DNA of 42,762 bases from Promethearchaeota archaeon (GTDB lineage Archaea; Asgardarchaeota; Lokiarchaeia; Sigyniarchaeales; SOKP01): contig JAHPYZ010000039.1 of NCBI GenBank assembly GCA_019058425.1, positions 1-42,762 of the forward strand, written 5' to 3'. Below the pieces are notes generated by a model. That model was not told the origin of the DNA. It saw only the letters and a program-made list of their open reading frames with translations, and did not search any database. Shown piece after piece: positions 42,109 to 42,762 of this stretch. Numbering within the stretch: the first letter of the stretch is position 1; the number at the start of each line of letters is the position of its first letter. Both the position numbers and the translations under genes were made by a program.

Positions 42109-42762
42109 ATGAATTTTAAAAACAAAATTAAAGAAACCTTAAAAGATGTTTTAAATGAAGAAGAGCTCTCGCTTCTTCCTAGAGGTTTTCAGACTTTAGG
42201 GAATGTTATCATCTTAAAATTGAATCAACGGTTATTTAATAAAGAAGATATTATCGCTGAAGCATACTTAGAAATGCTTCCAAAGATAAGATCTGTTTAT
42301 GTTAATAGAGGGAAAATAACAGGAACTTTTAGGGAACCTGAAAAAATAGAATTTATAGGTGGAGAAGATAATCCGATTGTTACTCATAAAGAGCATGAGG
42401 TTATTTATAAGTTTGATATAACTAAAATCATGTTTAGCAAGGGAAATATCAATGAACGAAAGTATCTTTCTACTCTTGTAACTGAGGGTGAAATTGTTGT
42501 TGATATGTTCGCGGGAATTGGTTATTTTTCATTACCTATTGCAAAACATTCTCCAGTAGGTAAAATCTACAGTATTGAGCTTAATCCTGAATCTTATAAT
42601 TTTTTTGTTGAAAATATTAATCTAAATCATTTAGAAGACAAAATTATGCCAATCAGGGGGAATAGTAAGGTTGAAGTGTTAAAGTTAAGTAAATCCGGAA
42701 TAAAAGCTACAAGAGTAATCATGGGAGTATTTCCCGCTCCAAAAGATTACATATCTGAGGCA
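42109..42762 (+). CDS. taw2: tRNA wybutosine-synthesis protein Tyw2/Taw2, N-terminal part (cut by window edge)
   Basis: 218 codons are visible. An N-terminal domain (LLPRGFQTLGNVIILKLNQR, TGTFREPEKIEF) is followed by the SAM-binding core: MFSKGNINERKYL (res 108-120), then DMFAGIGYFSLPIA (132-145) and SIELNPESYNFFVENI (155-170). RVIMGVFPAPKDY (202-214) is the Tyw2-type variant; Trm5, the related m1G37 methyltransferase, has NLP at this place. Tyw2 transfers the 3-amino-3-carboxypropyl group of SAM to the modified G37 of tRNA-Phe. The enzyme is known from archaea and eukaryotes, which supports an archaeal source. ATG 42109 is 7 bp from the preferred start of the divergent membrane protein, so both are probably leaderless or nearly so. 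The 3' end is missing. Confidence 0.85.
   Translation, partial: MNFKNKIKETLKDVLNEEELSLLPRGFQTLGNVIILKLNQRLFNKEDIIAEAYLEMLPKIRSVYVNRGKITGTFREPEKIEFIGGEDNPIVTHKEHEVIYKFDITKIMFSKGNINERKYLSTLVTEGEIVVDMFAGIGYFSLPIAKHSPVGKIYSIELNPESYNFFVENINLNHLEDKIMPIRGNSKVEVLKLSKSGIKATRVIMGVFPAPKDYISEA

Noticed and set aside
1..42762. tRNA, rRNA, CRISPR arrays, insertion sequences, prophage
   Set aside because: No cloverleaf-like sequence with a TTCGA-type arm, no regularly spaced repeat-spacer array, no transposase or phage protein was seen on either strand.

Overview
This window is AT-rich and gene-dense, and it reads as the chromosome of an anaerobic archaeon, most likely an Asgard (Promethearchaeota, Lokiarchaeia-like) lineage. 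The gene content supports this: a Tyw2/Taw2-type wybutosine enzyme at the right edge, a degenerate Ras-like G-domain protein, Roadblock-like proteins, many small zinc-ribbon proteins, seven-helix membrane proteins, poly-T terminators, TATA-type promoters, and frequent TTG/GTG starts. The lineage is inferred from gene content; no rRNA or ribosomal protein gene is present. Oxygen-sensitive enzymes (a glycyl radical enzyme with its activase, and 2-hydroxyacyl-CoA dehydratase-type activases) point to strict anaerobiosis.

Layout. 1-3.7 kb: a 2-hydroxyacyl-CoA dehydratase activase cluster (two DUF2229-type proteins, the left one cut by the edge, and a BadF/HgdC-type ATPase), a 64-aa protein and a PlsC-like protein without its catalytic His. 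3.9-14.7 kb: mixed accessory genes, including a GNAT acetyltransferase, a C45/AAT Ntn-hydrolase, two seven-helix membrane proteins, an EamA exporter, a degenerate GTPase-like protein, zinc-ribbon and HhH proteins, and a Na+/Ca2+ exchanger-type antiporter. 14.8-21.2 kb: regulation and signalling, with a tiny ribbon-helix-helix (RHH) regulator behind a duplicated TATA element, a sirtuin, a PIG-L deacetylase that apparently starts at ATT, a chemoreceptor preceded by three 31-bp-spaced operator-like repeats, an unusual RHH-DHp-receiver fusion, and a convergent PAS histidine kinase. 21.5-30.2 kb: a geranylgeranyl-reductase-type flavoprotein, then a same-strand set of GPH sugar symporter, KDPG-type aldolase, glycyl radical activase and an 864-aa glycyl radical enzyme, interrupted only by a divergent Roadblock-like gene. 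30.2-36.5 kb: a membrane protein, a DUF2804 protein, an M29 aminopeptidase, a class III aminotransferase (GSAM-like) and an FGGY sugar kinase. 36.5-42.7 kb: a second CPxC...CxxH zinc-module protein, a LURP-one/tubby-like protein, a small possible PH-like protein, an acyl-CoA synthetase, a membrane-anchored protein of unknown function, and the start of taw2.

How the genes may work together. The strongest candidate for a new system is the sugar locus at 23.1-30.2 kb, perhaps with the FGGY kinase at 34.9 kb. A symporter would import a sugar or sugar acid, the glycyl radical enzyme would dehydrate a vicinal diol, and a KDPG/KHG-type aldolase would split the resulting 2-keto-3-deoxy acid into pyruvate and an aldehyde. 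That is an Entner-Doudoroff-like route in which a radical enzyme replaces the IlvD/Edd dehydratase, and it is a hypothesis. The second candidate is the two-component pair at 19.0-21.2 kb, in which a DNA-binding RHH domain is fused to a phosphoacceptor helix and a receiver with no ATPase domain. No tRNA, rRNA, insertion sequence, CRISPR array or prophage was found.
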